DNA of 64,000 nt from Candidatus Gastranaerophilales bacterium (lineage in GTDB: Bacteria; Cyanobacteriota; Vampirovibrionia; Gastranaerophilales; Gastranaerophilaceae): positions 62,001-126,000 of the forward strand of contig CALUPU010000005.1 of the NCBI GenBank assembly GCA_944322725.1, in the 5' to 3' direction. Under the pieces are notes generated by a model. That model saw nothing but the letters and a program-made list of their open reading frames with translations, was not told where the DNA came from and searched no databases. This document shows positions 61,660 to 64,000 of this stretch, one piece after another. The position numbers were made by a program, and so were the translations under genes. Numbering within the stretch: the stretch's first letter is position 1; every line of letters begins with the position of its first letter.

Positions 61660-62103
61660 TTATTTTCCTATTTCTACTGCTCTTTGAGCCATTGTTTTTG
61701 TGATATTTATTACTGCAAGGTTTGCTTCATATGCACGCTGTGCAATGTTTGCATCAGCTATATCAACAATCGGATTTACGTTTGATGTGCGTATATAGCC
61801 GTTTGCGTCGGCATCAGGGTGTCCGGGTTTGTATATTCTTTCACCGAGCGTGGGGTCCTCTACCACGCCTGTGAGTCTTACACCGCCCTGCTGAAACGGA
61901 ATTGTACCTACGCCGAAAACATCTTCTTTCATTGAGTTTAAAAGCCCGTGGAACGATATATCATCAGTTGCCTGCAAAACAGGGATCTTTCTGACATAGT
62001 TTGGTGTATCAAGGTTCGCAATGTTTTTGGCGTGAATTTTAATTCTTGCGCCGTGAGCCTGCAAACTCTTTTGACCTATGTTCATTGTTTCCATTAAACT
62101 CAT
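61660..62103 (-). CDS. flgC: Flagellar basal-body rod protein FlgC
   Basis: FlgC is a proximal rod subunit. The 147-residue product has the N-terminal rod motif KIHAKNIANLDTPNYVRK, YKPGHPDADANGYIRTSNVN and the C-terminal IAQRAYEANLAVINITKTMAQ. It follows flgB by 43 bases in the leftward operon and precedes the lytic transglycosylase gene. Confidence 0.95.
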   Translation of the reverse strand: MSLMETMNIGQKSLQAHGARIKIHAKNIANLDTPNYVRKIPVLQATDDISFHGLLNSMKEDVFGVGTIPFQQGGVRLTGVVEDPTLGERIYKPGHPDADANGYIRTSNVNPIVDIADANIAQRAYEANLAVINITKTMAQRAVEIGK

Positions 62104-62146
62104 AACTTCACCTTCTTTTGTGATTATTTGTTTTATTCTTTATAAA

Positions 62147-62491
62147 CTACTTGCCTACGTTAGCTACTGTTTTCATTTCATTTATCAGTGCTGACATCTT
62201 TCTTGAAGCAACTGCATATAGAATAGACATCTTTTGCATTTCCGCGAGTTCGTATGTTGGGTCTACGCCTGCTTCCTGCTCTTCTATCAATCCTGACGGA
62301 CCGAGTTTGATAGACAGTTCTGTTTCCAGAGGGTTGTTCATAGTGCCTAGATACTGGTCAAAACTGATATCTTTTCTGACATAATTAGGCGTATCCATAT
62401 TGGCAAGATTTGTGGACAATGCCCTTTGTCTCTGGGATATCAAATCCAGCATTAAATTTGTTTTTACTATCGGATCCTTTGGTGTGTACAT
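62147..62491 (-). CDS. flgB: Flagellar basal-body rod protein FlgB
   Basis: FlgB is the proximal rod subunit nearest FliE. The 114-residue product has the N-terminal rod motif ALSTNLANMDTPNYVRKD, an acidic middle, and a C-terminal helix with ELAEMQKMSILYAVASRKM. It is of the short flgB length. It lies between the FlgG-like gene and flgC, all read leftward. Confidence 0.92.
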   Translation of the reverse strand: MYTPKDPIVKTNLMLDLISQRQRALSTNLANMDTPNYVRKDISFDQYLGTMNNPLETELSIKLGPSGLIEEQEAGVDPTYELAEMQKMSILYAVASRKMSALINEMKTVANVGK

Positions 62492-62521
62492 TTTACTTTC
62501 CTATTTAATAAAAGTTAGTTT

Positions 62522-63235
62522 TTACTGTGTGAGGTTAATAGAACGCTGATACATGTCGTCTATTACCTTCATAAGTCTTGTGCCTGCAATCATTGAAGAA
62601 TTTAGCCTCAGGACTTCATTTACATTTGCAATGTAATTTGCATTTGAGCGTTCCAAACCACCCTGTGCAATGTAATTATGCTCTTTAACAAGTCTCGGCT
62701 CTCCTGAATCATTTGTCGGTACGACTTTGTTATATTCTGCTGATTTAAGACCTTCGGGGTTTTGGAATTGAACTACAGGAATTTTACCCAGAACAGTGTG
62801 CTGTGTATGACCTTTTTCAATAATCATAACCGTACCGTCCTGTTTGATTCTGAGTCCTTCATGATTAACAGGAACTTTTATTCCGTCTCCGACAAGAAAT
62901 CCGTCATTCGTTACGATGTAACCGTCTTTATCTAATTTGAAGGAACCGTCTCTTGTATACTGAACATCTCCGTTTGGGGAAGTAACAGGAATAAACCCCG
63001 GTCCTGTCAGTGCAACATCAAGAGGTCTGTTTGTTTTCATAAAAGAACCCTGTGAATAGTCATATCTGACTTCGCCGTCAAGATAGCCGTTTTCATCAAG
63101 AATTTGTTCGAAACGAACCTGTTTATAGGCATTTGTATTGAGGTTGCCTATATTATTTGAGATATAACCAAGTCTTTCAAACTGTACGTTTGTATTGATG
63201 ATACCTCTTCTTATTAAACCTTGTAATGTTGTCAT
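62522..63235 (-). CDS. flgG: Flagellar rod protein, FlgG-like
   Basis: The 237-residue protein is a FlgF/FlgG-type rod subunit. The N terminus has LGYISNNIGNLNTNAYKQV (compare the rod motif NxANxxTxGYK). The middle has YTRDGSFKLDKDGYIVTNDG, and the C terminus has QGGLERSNANYIANVNEVLRL with the FlgG-like LExSN segment. FlgG is preferred over FlgF because of that segment, but the length is closer to FlgF. It follows the other FlgF/G-like gene. Confidence 0.85.
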   Translation of the reverse strand: MTTLQGLIRRGIINTNVQFERLGYISNNIGNLNTNAYKQVRFEQILDENGYLDGEVRYDYSQGSFMKTNRPLDVALTGPGFIPVTSPNGDVQYTRDGSFKLDKDGYIVTNDGFLVGDGIKVPVNHEGLRIKQDGTVMIIEKGHTQHTVLGKIPVVQFQNPEGLKSAEYNKVVPTNDSGEPRLVKEHNYIAQGGLERSNANYIANVNEVLRLNSSMIAGTRLMKVIDDMYQRSINLTQ

Positions 63236-63274
63236 ATACTGCCTTTCGTGTTAAAAATATCCTGTTTAACTTAA

Positions 63275-63967
63275 TTAGCTGCTAAGCGATTGGATTGCTT
63301 TGGATAAGTTGTTGTTCTGCATAACAAACAGCTGTCTGTTTGCTTCAAAATTCCTTTTAACAGGTATTATTTGAAGAATCTCTGAATTCAAAGATACGTT
63401 AGAATATTCGTTGTATCCCTGTTTTATGTTGGGGTCTAAAACCGCTACACCCTGATTTGTAACAACAGACAGTGTGCCTGCATATTCAAGCTTGTTTGTG
63501 GCTTTATTAAACACTTTTACGTCACCGTTTGTGTATACCTTAACATCTTCGATTTTTTCCGGAACAACGGGCAGTTTTATTGGAGTACCGTCATTTGCAA
63601 GTACATGTGCGTTTTCCAGTGTAAGCAGATTGCCGTCTTTATCCAGCTTAAACCTGCCGTCTCTTGTCATTTTTATACCATCAGGACTCTGATATTGAAA
63701 GTATCCTTTGTTTCCTATGGCAATATCGAGCGGGTTGTTGGAATGACCGATTCTGCCTATAGAATCATCTACTGCAGTGGACAATGCATGGGTGCCTATA
63801 TACTCTGCAAAAGAAGAAACAACAGGGTCTTTTCGTTGATAACCGACTTTATCAAACGAGTTGTAGTTCTCATTAATGATACCCAGCATTTCTGTCTGCA
63901 GGTGCATTGCACGAATACTGGTTGTCAAACCGTTTTCAAAAAAGTTTATTTCGCCGCGTAACTTCAT
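63275..63967 (-). CDS. flgF: Flagellar rod protein, FlgF-like
   Basis: The 230-residue protein is a second FlgF/FlgG-type rod subunit. The N-terminal rod motif is degenerate: IINENYNSFDKVGYQRKD stands where NxANxxTxGYK is expected. The middle has NNPLDIAIGNKGYFQYQ and MTRDGRFKLDKDGN, and the C terminus is QIIPVKRNFEANRQLFVMQN. It is the first flagellar gene seen here, with an AAGGG site before the start. More flagellar genes probably lie to the right of the window. Confidence 0.82.
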   Translation of the reverse strand: MKLRGEINFFENGLTTSIRAMHLQTEMLGIINENYNSFDKVGYQRKDPVVSSFAEYIGTHALSTAVDDSIGRIGHSNNPLDIAIGNKGYFQYQSPDGIKMTRDGRFKLDKDGNLLTLENAHVLANDGTPIKLPVVPEKIEDVKVYTNGDVKVFNKATNKLEYAGTLSVVTNQGVAVLDPNIKQGYNEYSNVSLNSEILQIIPVKRNFEANRQLFVMQNNNLSKAIQSLSS

Positions 63968-64000
63968 AATTTACACCCTTACTTTTTGCATAGTTATTCA

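Noticed and set aside
1-64000. CRISPR arrays, tRNA/rRNA genes, insertion sequences and prophage
   Set aside because: I looked for regularly spaced repeats, CCA-type tRNA arms, rRNA sequence, transposase and integrase motifs and saw none.

Overview
The window is AT-rich chromosomal DNA from a Gram-negative-type (diderm), flagellated bacterium. Lipid A synthesis (lpxK), an RND efflux pump with a TolC-like channel, a type V autotransporter and flagellar rod genes all point to an outer membrane. The ribosomal block ends rpoA-rplQ-truA-rplM-rpsI, as in Cyanobacteria. Together with glgC, the metX-metW pair, anaerobe-style rubrerythrin and ferritin-like proteins, and several lineage-type hypothetical proteins, this best fits a non-photosynthetic relative of Cyanobacteria (Gastranaerophilales/Melainabacteria, Vampirovibrionia). 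That placement is inference from gene content and order. No rRNA, tRNA, CRISPR array, phage or transposase gene is visible.

Positions 1-9144 hold the distal half of the ribosomal protein cluster: rpmD (partial), rplO, secY, then after a terminator, an unrelated hypothetical gene and a 587-base gap, infA, rpmJ, rpsM, rpsK, rpsD, rpoA, rplQ, truA, rplM and rpsI. adk and map, often found next to secY, are absent. Five spacers in the cluster carry RNA-like foldable sequence. The most striking is a 97-base element present twice, after rpmJ and after rpsM, whose first three bases are each gene's stop codon.

Positions 9205-26368 are a mixture of envelope and metabolic genes: an AMIN-domain membrane protein, a patatin-like phospholipase, a stomatin/NfeD pair, a cysteine-rich protein with a ferritin-like protein, a putative GH13-like glycosidase, small secreted proteins, metX-metW, transketolase, leuC, and a 720-residue EF-hand/LysM/tandem-repeat protein. 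Positions 26414-37534 are all on the plus strand: glgC, a membrane thioredoxin, two prepilins, an RND efflux operon preceded by a promoter with an embedded palindromic operator candidate, spmA-spmB, and an amino-acid-binding lipoprotein.

Positions 37539-49696 hold dnaA, a STAS-like small gene, a GT9 glycosyltransferase overlapping lpxK, an M48 protease, an NTF2-like secreted protein, orphan ABC transporter parts, a large Slt-type lytic transglycosylase, a REC-PAS-histidine kinase hybrid and an HNH endonuclease. Positions 49711-54942 are a 1743-residue autotransporter whose passenger carries GGA(I/V) and FxxN repeats like chlamydial Pmp proteins. The right end holds a sensor kinase, rubrerythrin, a NAGPA-type phosphodiester glycosidase and, on the minus strand, a flagellar basal-body operon read leftward as flgF-like, flgG-like, flgB, flgC, a lytic transglycosylase, fliE.
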